Shown here: piece after piece, positions 43,327 to 53,514 of the stretch | Numbering within the stretch: position 1 is the stretch's first letter | Layout: the number at the start of each line of letters is the position of its first letter | NCBI RefSeq assembly: GCF_009763805.1 | Contig: NZ_CP046804.1 | Coordinates: 2,790,001-2,854,000 of the forward strand | Source: Vibrio cidicii | Lineage (GTDB): Bacteria > Pseudomonadota > Gammaproteobacteria > Enterobacterales > Vibrionaceae | Direction of reading: 5' to 3' | DNA: 64,000 bases | Translations under genes and position numbers: made by a program | Notes under the pieces: generated by a model | What the model was told of the DNA's origin: nothing | Databases searched by the model: none | The model's input: only the letters and a program-made list of their open reading frames with translations

Positions 43327-43353
43327 GCGTTTTATTTTTCATTTTGTTGTCTC

Positions 43354-43403
43354 TTTCAACTTTATGCTTTTAGAATGAAAATTCTTGGTGATTAAAATCA
43401 CGC
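43354..43403 (+). promoter_or_regulatory. Operator-like repeat and CRP site upstream of the second srlA
   Basis: TTTCA (43354-43358) and TGAAA (43376-43380) arms, here 17 bp apart. GTGA-TTAAAA-TCAC (43388-43401) is a perfect CRP-type palindromic core. Its own promoter region suggests catabolite-sensitive expression separate from the first operon. Confidence 0.6.
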
Positions 43404-43483
43404 TTTTTTGTTTTGCCTCTTTTTCAATGTGTCAATAAGGGAAACACTTCGGCTATTCACCGGGTTAATTGAGAGCCGAAAGC

Positions 43484-44050
43484 ATGGATTGGATCGTGAA
43501 GGGAGCAGACTGGTTTATCGGTCTGTTTGAAAAGGGTGGTGAGGTGTTTACTGGTATGGTGACACAAGTGCTGCCATTGCTGATCTGTCTGTTGGTTGCG
43601 ATGAACGCTCTCATTCGTTTTATTGGTCAACACCATATTGAAACACTGGCGCAGAAAAGCGCTTCCAATCCCGTGTCACGCTACCTGTTGTTACCGACGA
43701 TTGGCACCTTTGTGTTCTGCAATCCGATGGTGCTCAGCCTCGGACGTTTTTTGCCCGAAAAATACAAACCCTCCTATTACGCGTCGGCTTCTTACAGTTG
43801 TCACACCATGAATGGTCTGTTTCCCCACGTGAACCCCGGTGAGCTTTTCATCTATCTGGGGATCGCTGCCGGAATCACTCAGCAGGGGTTGTCGCTCGGG
43901 CCACTCGCCATTTCTTATTTATTGGTTGGTTTGGTGACAAACTTTTTGCGTGGTTGGGTGACTGACCTCACCACGCAATGGGTCGCCAGACAGCAGGGGG
44001 TGACATTGAATGACAAGGTCGATCTGGATTCGGCCGGGGAGAAGGCATGA
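43484..44050 (+). CDS. srlA: PTS glucitol/sorbitol transporter subunit IIC (second copy)
   Basis: 188-aa paralogue of the first SrlA with the same landmarks ([40 protein letters not shown]) but clear divergence, so not a recent duplicate. The start at 43484 is chosen by homology with copy one. Its stop overlaps the following srlE by 4 bp (ATGA), whereas the first copies are separated by 15 bp. Substrate could be sorbitol or a related hexitol. Confidence 0.92.
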   Translation: MDWIVKGADWFIGLFEKGGEVFTGMVTQVLPLLICLLVAMNALIRFIGQHHIETLAQKSASNPVSRYLLLPTIGTFVFCNPMVLSLGRFLPEKYKPSYYASASYSCHTMNGLFPHVNPGELFIYLGIAAGITQQGLSLGPLAISYLLVGLVTNFLRGWVTDLTTQWVARQQGVTLNDKVDLDSAGEKA

Positions 44051-45018
44051 CGGTGTTAAAAGTGATCCGCGGGCAGGGCGGCTGGGGCGGGCCGTTGTTT
44101 ATTCCAGTGGAGCCAGATAAGAAAATCGTCTACATCACTGCGGGCACTCGTCCGGTGTTCATTGATGAAATGGTGAGCATGACAGGGATGCAGGCGGTGG
44201 ATGGTTTCGACAGTTTTGTACCCGACGAGTACATTGCCTGTGTGGTGATTGACTGTGGTGGTACGTTGCGCTGTGGGCTCTATCCGAAAAAACGTATCCC
44301 GACTCTGAACATCCACGCCACTGGCCAAAGTGGCCCGTTGGCACAATACATTCAAGACGACATCTATGTGTCGGATGTACGCAGTGGTTGTTTTTCCCTG
44401 CTCGACCAACGCGATGTGCCCCAACGCGAATCTGCACCTCTGGCTCAAAGTGATACGATTGATACCACAAAAAAACTGACTCAACAGACGGATGGGTTGC
44501 TGGCTCGCGTCGGTATCGGGATGGGATCCGTTATGGCCACGTTGAATCAGGCCGGTCGGGAAACGATCGATACAGTACTGAAAACCATTCTGCCGTTTAT
44601 GGCGTTCGTCTCAATGCTGATTGGTGTGATCCTGGCGTCCGGTTTGGGCGATGTGATTGCGAATGCGTTATCGCCATTGGCCGGAAACCCGCTAGGCCTA
44701 CTGACGATTGCGTTGATCTGTTCGTTTCCTTTGCTGTCACCGTTTCTCGGACCTGGCGCAGTCATCGCTCAGGTGATCGGCGTTCTTATCGGCACTCAAA
44801 TTGGTATGGGTACGATACCCCCGCATCTTGCTTTGCCGGCTCTGTTTGCTATCAATGCTCAGGCGGGATGCGATTTTATTCCAGTCGGCCTGGGGTTGGC
44901 AGAAGCAAAGCAAGAAACTGTGCAGGTTGGGGTGCCCTCAGTGTTGTACTCCCGGTTTCTAACGGGAGCGCCAACGGTGCTGATTGCCTGGTTCGTGTCG
45001 TTCTTCATTTATCAGTGA
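44047..45018 (+). CDS. srlE: PTS glucitol/sorbitol transporter subunit IIB/IIC2 (second copy)
   Basis: 323-aa intact paralogue of SrlE. EIIB phospho-cysteine region [19 protein letters not shown], linker, then [20 protein letters not shown] and membrane segments ending [19 protein letters not shown]. It shows the uninterrupted form of the gene and so diagnoses the extra base in the first copy. Coupled to srlA by a 4-bp overlap; srlB starts 6 bp after its stop. Confidence 0.95.
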   Translation: MTVLKVIRGQGGWGGPLFIPVEPDKKIVYITAGTRPVFIDEMVSMTGMQAVDGFDSFVPDEYIACVVIDCGGTLRCGLYPKKRIPTLNIHATGQSGPLAQYIQDDIYVSDVRSGCFSLLDQRDVPQRESAPLAQSDTIDTTKKLTQQTDGLLARVGIGMGSVMATLNQAGRETIDTVLKTILPFMAFVSMLIGVILASGLGDVIANALSPLAGNPLGLLTIALICSFPLLSPFLGPGAVIAQVIGVLIGTQIGMGTIPPHLALPALFAINAQAGCDFIPVGLGLAEAKQETVQVGVPSVLYSRFLTGAPTVLIAWFVSFFIYQ

Positions 45019-45024
45019 GGGCAT

Positions 45025-45381
45025 ATGTTGAAATATCAGACGACGATCCTCTCGGTAGGAGAGTGCGCCAGAGATGCTTTGCAAGATGATATGGTGATTT
45101 TGTTCGGACACAATGCACCGCAAGAGGTGCGGGAGTATTGTTTTGTGCATTCAGGATCGGAGTTGGTCGGACAGATAGATCACGACACCACGTTGCTGAT
45201 CGGTGAACAGGCATATGTAGTGACGGCTGTCGGCAAAGTGGCCAATCACAACCTAACCAAACTGGGGCACGTGACGCTGAAGTTTGATGGCCAGCGCACG
45301 CCTGAATTACCGGGAACAATTCATCTGTTGGGGCCGAAATTATACTCACTCAACACAGGCGATCTTTTAGAATTTGGGTAG
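45025..45381 (+). CDS. srlB: PTS glucitol/sorbitol transporter subunit IIA (second copy)
   Basis: 118-aa paralogue of SrlB. The phospho-histidine position is kept (YCFVHSGSELVG), although the second histidine of the CFIHNH motif in copy one is lost; E. coli phosphorylation is at the first. Ends the second PTS set; no dehydrogenase follows, so it must share srlD or serve another hexitol-phosphate enzyme elsewhere. 45382-45573 up to mioC holds only a short intergenic stretch. Confidence 0.92.
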   Translation: MLKYQTTILSVGECARDALQDDMVILFGHNAPQEVREYCFVHSGSELVGQIDHDTTLLIGEQAYVVTAVGKVANHNLTKLGHVTLKFDGQRTPELPGTIHLLGPKLYSLNTGDLLEFG

Positions 45382-45573
45382 CGTGATTCTCTAACAATCG
45401 ATGTCACTTTCATCCCACATTTTCCATCCAGAACTAGGTGGAAATAGTCTGAGAAGTCTTAACGTGACCATCTCATTGACGCGGCTGCCTTTTTACAGCT
45501 GACACTTCCTCTCTTGGAGGAAATCACGCATCATAGACTCGATAACGACTGCAAACCGTTTAAAGGAAGAGCT

Positions 45574-46011
45574 ATGATCCACATTATTACAGGCAGCACC
45601 TTAGGTGGGGCCGAATATGTTGGCGATCACTTAAGTGATCTCCTCAATGCCGAAGGGTTGGCAACCACCATCCACAACCAACCTGAGTTAAACGAGATCG
45701 CCAATCAAGGCATTTGGTTGATCATCACCTCCACCCATGGTGCGGGCGAATACCCAGACAATATCCAACCCTTTATTGCCGCTCTGCAGAATACGCCTCC
45801 CAAAATGAGTGACGTGCGCTACGCGGTGATCGCGATTGGTGATTCGAGTTACGACACCTTCTGCGCCGCTGGCCAGCACGCCCATCATCTGCTGCAAGAC
45901 ATTGGTGCAACCCCCATTACTGAATGCCTCACTATTGATGTACTAGAACATACCGTTCCAGAAGATGCTGCGGAAAACTGGCTGAAAAGTCACTTGCCTC
46001 TGTTGCGTTAA
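45574..46011 (+). CDS. mioC: MioC flavodoxin-like protein
   Basis: 145-aa FMN-binding flavodoxin; E. coli MioC supports biotin synthase in vitro. N-terminal phosphate loop [16 protein letters not shown], then [16 protein letters not shown] and [15 protein letters not shown]. The ATG at 45574 has AAGGAAGAG upstream. As in other gamma-proteobacteria it borders oriC and is transcribed toward it; a terminator-like hairpin follows. Confidence 0.95.
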   Translation: MIHIITGSTLGGAEYVGDHLSDLLNAEGLATTIHNQPELNEIANQGIWLIITSTHGAGEYPDNIQPFIAALQNTPPKMSDVRYAVIAIGDSSYDTFCAAGQHAHHLLQDIGATPITECLTIDVLEHTVPEDAAENWLKSHLPLLR

Positions 46012-46031
46012 ACCATATCACCCAACTCCCT

Positions 46032-46056
46032 CGCCTGCTAGAACGGCAGGCGTTTT
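46032..46056 (+). terminator. Terminator-like hairpin between mioC and oriC
   Basis: CGCCTGC (46032-46038) and GCAGGCG (46046-46052) followed by TTTT; the T run touches the first DnaA box. It could limit mioC transcription entering the origin. Confidence 0.65.
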
Positions 46057-46378
46057 ATCCACGTACCATCCCCCACCATTTAAACTGCTCATTTATCACA
46101 CAAACCATCTGTGGATAAACATAGACAAATCCAGTGATCTTCCTATAGTTATCCCAATAATAACTTATCCACTCGCAGTGGTCTGTGCATAACCATCGAT
46201 TTTGATCCCAGCTAATCCTCACGCTGATCAATTCATGATCACACGATATGATCTAAAACAGATCCATGATCTTATTGATCATTTTTCGCTTATCCACAGG
46301 TGAGTAGGATCCTAATAATAGATCCAGTAAAAGATCTTATATAAAGATCTTTATATATATTTAGCCTTCACTTTGATC
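46055..46378. other. oriC: Chromosome replication origin oriC
   Basis: Between mioC and mnmG, the expected place in Vibrio chromosome 1. Perfect DnaA boxes TTATCCACA at 46110-46118 (minus) and 46290-46298 (plus). Near matches: TTATCCACG 46055, TTATCCACT 46165, TTATGCACA 46184-46192 (minus). Thirteen GATC sites between 46136 and 46378, in keeping with Dam/SeqA control. The segment 46325-46365 is very A/T-rich with repeated AAGATCTT-like units and is the best candidate unwinding element. 46379-46478 contains the mnmG upstream region. Confidence 0.96.
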
Positions 46379-46478
46379 CGCGCTAAGAGAGAAAACAATT
46401 TTCACCCACTGATAAAGAAGGTAGAATACCGCTCTTTTATTTTCTCGATTGAATCCTTTGAATACCTGAGGTCGGTTC

Positions 46479-48377
46479 ATGCTTTATCACGAAAACTTTG
46501 ACGTCATTGTTGTCGGTGGCGGACACGCAGGAACGGAAGCCGCACTCGCATCAGCTCGCACAGGGCAGAAAACCCTGTTGCTGACTCACAATATTGATAC
46601 TTTGGGGCAGATGTCTTGTAACCCTGCGATTGGGGGTATCGGTAAAGGTCATCTGGTGAAAGAAGTGGATGCGATGGGCGGTTTGATGGCTGAAGCTATC
46701 GATCACGCAGGTATTCAATTTCGCACCCTAAATGCCTCCAAAGGACCGGCGGTACGAGCAACGCGTGCACAAGCGGATCGTGCTTTATACAAAGCCTATG
46801 TGCGTCATGCATTGGAAAACACGCCGAATCTAACCTTGTTCCAACAAGCCGCCGATGATCTGATGGTGGAAAACGATCGTGTCTGCGGTGTGGTGACCCA
46901 GATGGGGCTCAAATTCCGCGCTAAAGCGGTGGTATTGACCGTTGGCACCTTCCTCGGGGGCAAGATCCACATTGGTCTCGAGAATTTCTCGGGTGGCCGA
47001 GCCGGAGATCCACCGTCGATCGCTTTGGCGGATCGTTTACGCGAGCTGCCTTTCCGTGTCGATCGCTTAAAAACGGGTACTCCGCCGCGCATTGATGCGC
47101 GCAGTGTCGATTTTTCACAGCTCGAAGTGCAACACGGCGATAATCCGACGCCCGTGTTCTCTTTCATGGGCAATCGCACGCAGCACCCACGTCAGATCCC
47201 GTGTTTTATTACCCACACTAACGAACAGACGCATGATGTGATCCGCAATAACCTTGATCGCAGCCCCATGTACGCTGGCGTGATTGAAGGGATCGGCCCT
47301 CGTTACTGCCCGTCGATCGAAGATAAGGTGATGCGTTTTGCTGACAAGAACAGCCATCAAATTTTTATCGAGCCTGAAGGGCTAACCACCACAGAACTGT
47401 ATCCAAATGGCATCTCGACCAGTCTGCCGTTTGATGTTCAAGTACAAATTGTCCGCTCAATGAAAGGGTTTGAGAACGCCCAAATCGTTCGTCCGGGCTA
47501 CGCTATCGAATACGATTTCTTTGATCCGCGAGACCTCAAACAGACTTACGAAACCAAATTTATTCAAGGCTTGTTCTTTGCAGGCCAGATCAACGGCACC
47601 ACCGGCTACGAAGAAGCGGCGGCGCAAGGTTTGATGGCGGGTCTCAATGCTAGCCTGTTTAGCCAAGAGAAAGAGGGCTGGAGCCCACGTCGCGATCAAG
47701 CCTATATGGGCGTGCTCATCGACGATCTCTCGACCATGGGCACCAAAGAGCCGTACCGCATGTTTACCTCCCGAGCGGAATACCGTCTGCTACTGCGTGA
47801 AGACAATGCCGATCTGCGTTTGACCGAGAAAGCGCGTGAACTTGGCTTGATTGGCGATGCACGCTGGGCTCGTTTTAACCAGAAAATGGAAAACATGCAG
47901 TTGGAGCGTCAGCGCCTCAAAGAGACGTGGATGAACCCGAACTCGTCAGGCGTGGAGCAGCTCAATGCATTGCTCAAAACGCCTATGTCGCGTGAAGCGA
48001 GCGGTGAAGATTTGCTGCGTCGCCCAGAAATGAGTTACGACCTGCTGACTTCCTTACCTGCATTTTCCCCTGCCATGGATGACCGTGAAGCGGCAGAACA
48101 GGTTGAAATCCAAGTGAAATACGAAGGCTACATTCAGCGTCAGCAGGATGAAGTCGAAAAATCATTGCGCTACGAGCACACCAAGTTGCCGAGTGATCTG
48201 GATTACAAAGAAGTCAAAGGGTTATCAAACGAAGTGGTGCTCAAGCTCAATAATGCCAAGCCTGAAACCATTGGCATCGCCTCGCGTATTTCGGGCATCA
48301 CCCCTGCGGCGATTTCGATCTTGCTGGTGCATTTGAAGAAGATCGGCCTGTTGAAAGTGGGAGAAGAGCAGCTATGA
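46479..48377 (+). CDS. mnmG: tRNA uridine-5-carboxymethylaminomethyl modification enzyme MnmG (GidA)
   Basis: FAD enzyme that with MnmE installs cmnm5 at U34 of several tRNAs. 632 aa. FAD-binding Rossmann motif [20 protein letters not shown], GidA signatures [20 protein letters not shown] and [11 protein letters not shown], and [16 protein letters not shown]. First gene rightward of oriC. Its stop overlaps the rsmG start by 4 bp, so the two are translationally coupled. Confidence 0.98.
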   Translation: MLYHENFDVIVVGGGHAGTEAALASARTGQKTLLLTHNIDTLGQMSCNPAIGGIGKGHLVKEVDAMGGLMAEAIDHAGIQFRTLNASKGPAVRATRAQADRALYKAYVRHALENTPNLTLFQQAADDLMVENDRVCGVVTQMGLKFRAKAVVLTVGTFLGGKIHIGLENFSGGRAGDPPSIALADRLRELPFRVDRLKTGTPPRIDARSVDFSQLEVQHGDNPTPVFSFMGNRTQHPRQIPCFITHTNEQTHDVIRNNLDRSPMYAGVIEGIGPRYCPSIEDKVMRFADKNSHQIFIEPEGLTTTELYPNGISTSLPFDVQVQIVRSMKGFENAQIVRPGYAIEYDFFDPRDLKQTYETKFIQGLFFAGQINGTTGYEEAAAQGLMAGLNASLFSQEKEGWSPRRDQAYMGVLIDDLSTMGTKEPYRMFTSRAEYRLLLREDNADLRLTEKARELGLIGDARWARFNQKMENMQLERQRLKETWMNPNSSGVEQLNALLKTPMSREASGEDLLRRPEMSYDLLTSLPAFSPAMDDREAAEQVEIQVKYEGYIQRQQDEVEKSLRYEHTKLPSDLDYKEVKGLSNEVVLKLNNAKPETIGIASRISGITPAAISILLVHLKKIGLLKVGEEQL

Positions 48378-49006
48378 GTGCACTGCGCGCCAAGCTTGAT
48401 GCCTTGATCGCCCAAACGTCGCTAGAGGTGTCGGATAAACAGCGTCAGCAACTTATCGGTTATGTTGAGTTGCTGCATAAATGGAACAAAGCTTACAACT
48501 TAACCTCCGTGCGCGATCCGCTTGAGATGCTAGTGAAACATATTCTTGATAGCATCGTTGTGTCACCTCATCTGCGTGGCGAACGTTTTATTGACGTTGG
48601 TACCGGGCCTGGGTTGCCCGGAATACCTCTGGCCATCATGAATCCAGAAAAAAGCTTCTTTTTGCTTGATAGTCTTGGCAAACGTATCCGCTTTTTGAAG
48701 CAAGTGGTGCATGAGCTTGGTATTCATAATGTGACCCCGGTGCAAAGTCGCGTCGAAGCGTTTCAACCAGACGAAAATTTTGATGGTGTTCTAAGTCGTG
48801 CATTTGCTTCAATGACAGACATGGTGGAGTGGTGTCATCATCTGCCGAAAACCGATCACGGTGTTTTCCTCGCACTGAAGGGACAACACCCGAAAGATGA
48901 AATTGATCAGCTTCCTGACTGGTGCTGTGTGACAGAGATCATATCTTTGACAGTTCCCGAGTTAGAAGGTGATCGCCATCTTGTAATCTTATCGCGCAAG
49001 GAATAA
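48374..49006 (+). CDS. rsmG: 16S rRNA (guanine-527-N7)-methyltransferase RsmG (GidB)
   Basis: SAM-dependent methyltransferase for G527 of 16S rRNA. 210 aa. [20 protein letters not shown] and the SAM loop [17 protein letters not shown] are diagnostic, followed by VQSRVEAFQ and [13 protein letters not shown]. Coupled to mnmG by overlapping ATGA; parA starts 13 bp downstream. Confidence 0.97.
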   Translation: MSALRAKLDALIAQTSLEVSDKQRQQLIGYVELLHKWNKAYNLTSVRDPLEMLVKHILDSIVVSPHLRGERFIDVGTGPGLPGIPLAIMNPEKSFFLLDSLGKRIRFLKQVVHELGIHNVTPVQSRVEAFQPDENFDGVLSRAFASMTDMVEWCHHLPKTDHGVFLALKGQHPKDEIDQLPDWCCVTEIISLTVPELEGDRHLVILSRKE

Positions 49007-49019
49007 TAGCGAGGTCATC

Positions 49020-49793
49020 GTGGGTAAAATCGTAGCCATTGCCAATCAGAAAGGCGGAGTCGGAAAAACGACTACCTGTGTGAATTTAGCGGCCTCTATG
49101 GCTGCCACCAAACGCAAAGTTCTGGTTATCGACCTCGATCCGCAAGGAAACGCTACGATGGCCAGTGGCGTCGACAAGTACATGGTGGATGCCACTGCCT
49201 ACGAACTGTTGGTGGAAGATACGCCGTTTGATCAGGTGGTTTGCACCACCACCACGGGCAAATATGACCTGATTGCGGCCAACGGTGATGTTACCGCCGC
49301 TGAAATAAAATTGATGGAAGTGTTTGCTCGTGAAGTGCGTTTAAAGAACGCCTTAGCCGCAGTTCGTGATAACTATGATTTCATCTTTATTGATTGTCCT
49401 CCTTCTTTAAACCTTCTTACAATCAATGCCATGGCCGCGGCGGATTCCGTTTTAGTGCCAATGCAATGTGAATATTTTGCATTAGAAGGTTTAACTGCGC
49501 TTATGGATACCATTAGTAAGTTGGCTGCGGTGGTGAATGAAAACCTCAAAATTGAGGGGTTACTGCGTACCATGTACGACCCGCGCAACCGCCTTTCCAA
49601 TGAAGTCTCCGATCAACTGAAAAAGCATTTCGGTAGCAAGGTATATCGCACGGTGATCCCACGTAATGTGCGGCTGGCTGAAGCGCCAAGCCACGGGAAA
49701 CCAGCAATGTACTACGACAAACACTCAGCAGGCTCAAAAGCGTATCTTGCGCTCGCTGGTGAAATGCTGCGTCGAGAAGAAATCCCAGTTTAA
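49020..49793 (+). CDS. parA: Chromosome partitioning ATPase ParA (Soj)
   Basis: Walker-type ATPase that segregates the origin region with ParB and parS. 257 aa. Deviant Walker A NQKGGVGKTTTCVNLAASMA, switch regions DLDPQGNATMASG and FIFIDCPPSLNLLT. GTG start at 49020 with GAGG 6 nt before it. No parS consensus (TGTTTCACGTGAAACA) was noticed by eye in this window. Confidence 0.97.
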   Translation: MGKIVAIANQKGGVGKTTTCVNLAASMAATKRKVLVIDLDPQGNATMASGVDKYMVDATAYELLVEDTPFDQVVCTTTTGKYDLIAANGDVTAAEIKLMEVFAREVRLKNALAAVRDNYDFIFIDCPPSLNLLTINAMAAADSVLVPMQCEYFALEGLTALMDTISKLAAVVNENLKIEGLLRTMYDPRNRLSNEVSDQLKKHFGSKVYRTVIPRNVRLAEAPSHGKPAMYYDKHSAGSKAYLALAGEMLRREEIPV

Positions 49794-49817
49794 CCTTAAC
49801 CGAAGGAATTCGTCCCC

Positions 49818-50699
49818 ATGACTAAGCGTGGTCTAGGAAAAGGACTGGATGCTCTGCTGTCCACCAGTTCATTAGCTCGTGAAAAACAACAAATCGCCAC
49901 CCACAGCCAAAGTTTGTCGGCCGAAGGTGAATTGACCGATATTGCTGTTGGTCACTTGCAACCCGGGATTTACCAGCCACGTAAAGACATGTCTCCACAA
50001 GCGTTGGAGGAACTGGCAGCCTCCATTCAATCACAAGGCATTATTCAGCCGATTGTGGTGCGTGCGCTCAATGATGGCCATTTCGAAATTATTGCTGGCG
50101 AGCGCCGTTGGCGTGCGGCTAAGCAGGCAGGGTTAAAACGCGTGCCTTGTCTGGTGAAAAATGTTGAAGATCGCGCTGCGATCGCCATGGCATTGATCGA
50201 AAATATTCAGCGTGAAGATCTCAATGCGATCGAAGAAGCTCAGGCATTAGAACGGCTGCAAGATGAGTTTGCCCTGACGCATCAGCAAGTGGCGGATGTG
50301 ATTGGTAAATCGCGAACCACAGTGAGCAATCTGCTCCGATTGAATAGTCTTGAGCCTGAAGTGAAACAATTTGTCTCGCAGAAGCTACTGGAAATGGGCC
50401 ATGCCAGAGCCTTGTTGGCCTTGGAAGGTGAGCAGCAAGTTGAAGTGGCTCAGCAGGTCGCCAGTAAGTTGTTGACCGTACGCCAGACCGAACAATTAGT
50501 GAAAAAGTGTTTAACACCTAAGGTTGAGCAAGAATTGCCATCAAAGGATGAAGAAACACAACAAATGTCACAAAAATTGAGTCAACTGTTGGGTGCTAAG
50601 GTTTCTATTGTGAGATCCATGAACGGCAAAGCAAAATTGACAATTAGTCTTGATGAGCCTCACAAATTAGAGCAACTAATTGCCAAGCTAGAAAGCTAA
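49818..50699 (+). CDS. parB: Chromosome partitioning protein ParB
   Basis: CTP-dependent parS-binding clamp. 293 aa. N-terminal KRGLGKGLDALLS ParA-interaction motif, GERRWRAAKQAGLKRVPCLV CTPase region, LIENIQREDLNAIEEAQALE, helix-turn-helix THQQVADVIGKSRTTVSNLL and a C-terminal dimerisation domain. 24 bp after parA. Followed by the atp promoter region with no clear terminator. Confidence 0.97.
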   Translation: MTKRGLGKGLDALLSTSSLAREKQQIATHSQSLSAEGELTDIAVGHLQPGIYQPRKDMSPQALEELAASIQSQGIIQPIVVRALNDGHFEIIAGERRWRAAKQAGLKRVPCLVKNVEDRAAIAMALIENIQREDLNAIEEAQALERLQDEFALTHQQVADVIGKSRTTVSNLLRLNSLEPEVKQFVSQKLLEMGHARALLALEGEQQVEVAQQVASKLLTVRQTEQLVKKCLTPKVEQELPSKDEETQQMSQKLSQLLGAKVSIVRSMNGKAKLTISLDEPHKLEQLIAKLES

Positions 50700-50796
50700 A
50701 TGAGATAATTGATTTAGGTCAATTATGCAAAAAATCATTTTTTGTACGAAAGTTGTCGGTTTGTAAACAAAACTGTAAGTTTTTGCTGCGTTTTAA

Positions 50797-50824
50797 TTGC
50801 AATCGGTTGGACTCACCGTATAAT
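50797..50824 (+). promoter_or_regulatory. Promoter of the atp operon
   Basis: TTGCAA (50797-50802), 16-bp spacer, TATAAT (50819-50824), about 70 bp upstream of atpI. Confidence 0.72.
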
Positions 50825-50891
50825 TTTCGCCAATTTCCCTCACCCCTAAATGAAGACAAGGTGATATGGGAGTTACTAGAGGTACGAATAC

Positions 50892-51281
50892 ATGGTAGCT
50901 GCGTTAGCCAGGCCAGGACGAGAGCTTGCAAAGCAATTGTTATTGATCGAGGCTGGCGCGGTTATTTTGCTGGCAGCAGGAATGGCGGTGGCTGTTAATG
51001 CTGAATGGGGGTTTTCATCGCTAATAGGCGGTAGCATTTTTGTTGCGGCTAATGCGGTGTTTTCTGTTTGTGCGTTCCTGTTTGTGGGGGCTAGGGCGGC
51101 GAAATACGTTGCCATTTCCTTTTATACAGGTGAAGCGCTGAAGATCCTCATTACAGTAGCGCTATTTTCTGTGGCCTACATGTATATGCAGGTGGAACTT
51201 GTTCCCCTGAAACTAACCTATTTGCTGGTTCTCGGTATTAATATCTTTGCGCCAGCGCTATTCATTAACAACAAAAAATAG
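50892..51281 (+). CDS. atpI: ATP synthase accessory protein AtpI
   Basis: 129-aa hydrophobic protein with four membrane segments, assisting assembly of the c-ring. Opens MVAALARPGRELAKQLLLIE, with GARAAKYVAISFYTGEALKI in the third region. AGAGG precedes the ATG by 9 nt. First gene of the atpIBEFHAGDC operon; atpB starts 8 bp after its stop. Confidence 0.92.
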   Translation: MVAALARPGRELAKQLLLIEAGAVILLAAGMAVAVNAEWGFSSLIGGSIFVAANAVFSVCAFLFVGARAAKYVAISFYTGEALKILITVALFSVAYMYMQVELVPLKLTYLLVLGINIFAPALFINNKK

Positions 51282-51286
51282 GATGA

Positions 51287-52102
<816 letters not shown>

Positions 52103-52142
52103 TTTTGTTTATTCTTATTAGACTTTTAGTTAATCGCTATAA

Positions 52143-52412
<270 letters not shown>

Positions 52413-52482
52413 TCATCGGTTTTGAACGACAAGCGTCAGCTTGTCTTTGATTAACACTAACTCGAATAGAGGGGTAGCTGTT

Positions 52483-52953
52483 GTGAATATTAACGCAACT
52501 CTGCTAGGTCAAGCGATTTCGTTTGCGATGTTTGTGTGGTTCTGTATGAAATACGTATGGCCACCAATCATGCAAGCGATTGAAGAGCGTCAGAAGAAAA
52601 TTGCTGACGGTCTGCAAGCAGCGGAACGTGCTGCGAAAGACTTAGATCTAGCGCAAGCTAATGCTTCTTCTCAAATGAAAGAAGCGAAGCGCACAGCAAC
52701 TGAGATCATCGATCAGGCCAACAAACGTAAAGCACAGATTATTGATGAAGCTCGCGAGGATGCACAGGCAGAACGCCGTAAGATCCTTGCGCAAGCGGAA
52801 GCAGAAATTGAAGCTGAGCGTAATCGTGCCCGCGATGAACTGCGCAAACAAGTTGCAACTCTGGCTGTCGCTGGTGCAGAGAAAATCCTTGAGCGTTCAA
52901 TCGATAAAGATGCGCACAAAGATATTCTCGATAACATTACTGCAAAACTTTAA
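52483..52953 (+). CDS. atpF: ATP synthase Fo subunit b
   Basis: Peripheral stalk subunit, about 156 aa. A GTG start at 52483 with GAGGGG upstream gives the family N-terminus [20 protein letters not shown], a membrane anchor, followed by a long charged coiled coil ([33 protein letters not shown]). A frame extension to 52441 is unlikely to be translated. Confidence 0.95.
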   Translation: MNINATLLGQAISFAMFVWFCMKYVWPPIMQAIEERQKKIADGLQAAERAAKDLDLAQANASSQMKEAKRTATEIIDQANKRKAQIIDEAREDAQAERRKILAQAEAEIEAERNRARDELRKQVATLAVAGAEKILERSIDKDAHKDILDNITAKL

Positions 52954-52967
52954 GTTTGGGGGCGCTT

Positions 52968-53501
52968 ATGTCTGATTTGACTACAATCGCACGCCCCTAT
53001 GCTAAAGCAGCATTCGACTTTGCCGTAGAAAAGAAACAACTAGACCAATGGGGTCAAATGTTGTCTTTCGCTGCGGAAGTTGCCAAGAACGAACAAATTA
53101 GTGAACTGTTGTCCGGTTCAATGTCAGCGGATAAGTTGACTGAGCTATTTGTAGCGATTTGCGGCGAACAAGTGGATGAACATGGCCAAAACCTTTTGAA
53201 GGTGATGGCTGAGAATGGCCGATTGAAGGCCCTTCCTGATGTTTGCAAACAGTTCTTTGTTCTGAAAAAAGAGCATGAGAAAGAGATTGATGTAGAAGTT
53301 ATTTCTGCAACAGAACTTTCTGATGAACAAGTGGCAAATATCAGCAGCAAACTTGAGCAGCGTCTTGAACGCAAAGTGAAGCTGAATTGCAGTATAGATG
53401 AGGCCCTACTTGGTGGGGTGATTATTCGAGCCGGAGACTTAGTCATCGATAACTCAGCACGTGGTCGTTTGAACCGCCTGAGCGATGCATTGCAGTCTTA
53501 A
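52968..53501 (+). CDS. atpH: ATP synthase F1 subunit delta
   Basis: 177-aa subunit linking the peripheral stalk to the top of F1. Begins [20 protein letters not shown], ends with the conserved [20 protein letters not shown]. The start at 52968 follows a G-rich ribosome site, and an upstream in-frame codon is not conserved. 14 bp after atpF and 13 bp before atpA. Confidence 0.96.
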   Translation: MSDLTTIARPYAKAAFDFAVEKKQLDQWGQMLSFAAEVAKNEQISELLSGSMSADKLTELFVAICGEQVDEHGQNLLKVMAENGRLKALPDVCKQFFVLKKEHEKEIDVEVISATELSDEQVANISSKLEQRLERKVKLNCSIDEALLGGVIIRAGDLVIDNSARGRLNRLSDALQS

Positions 53502-53514
53502 TGGGGATTGGAGC

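Noticed and set aside
46012..51000. parS sites near parAB
   Set aside because: No match to TGTTTCACGTGAAACA was found by eye; a partial match inside gyrB near 24910 is coding and incomplete.
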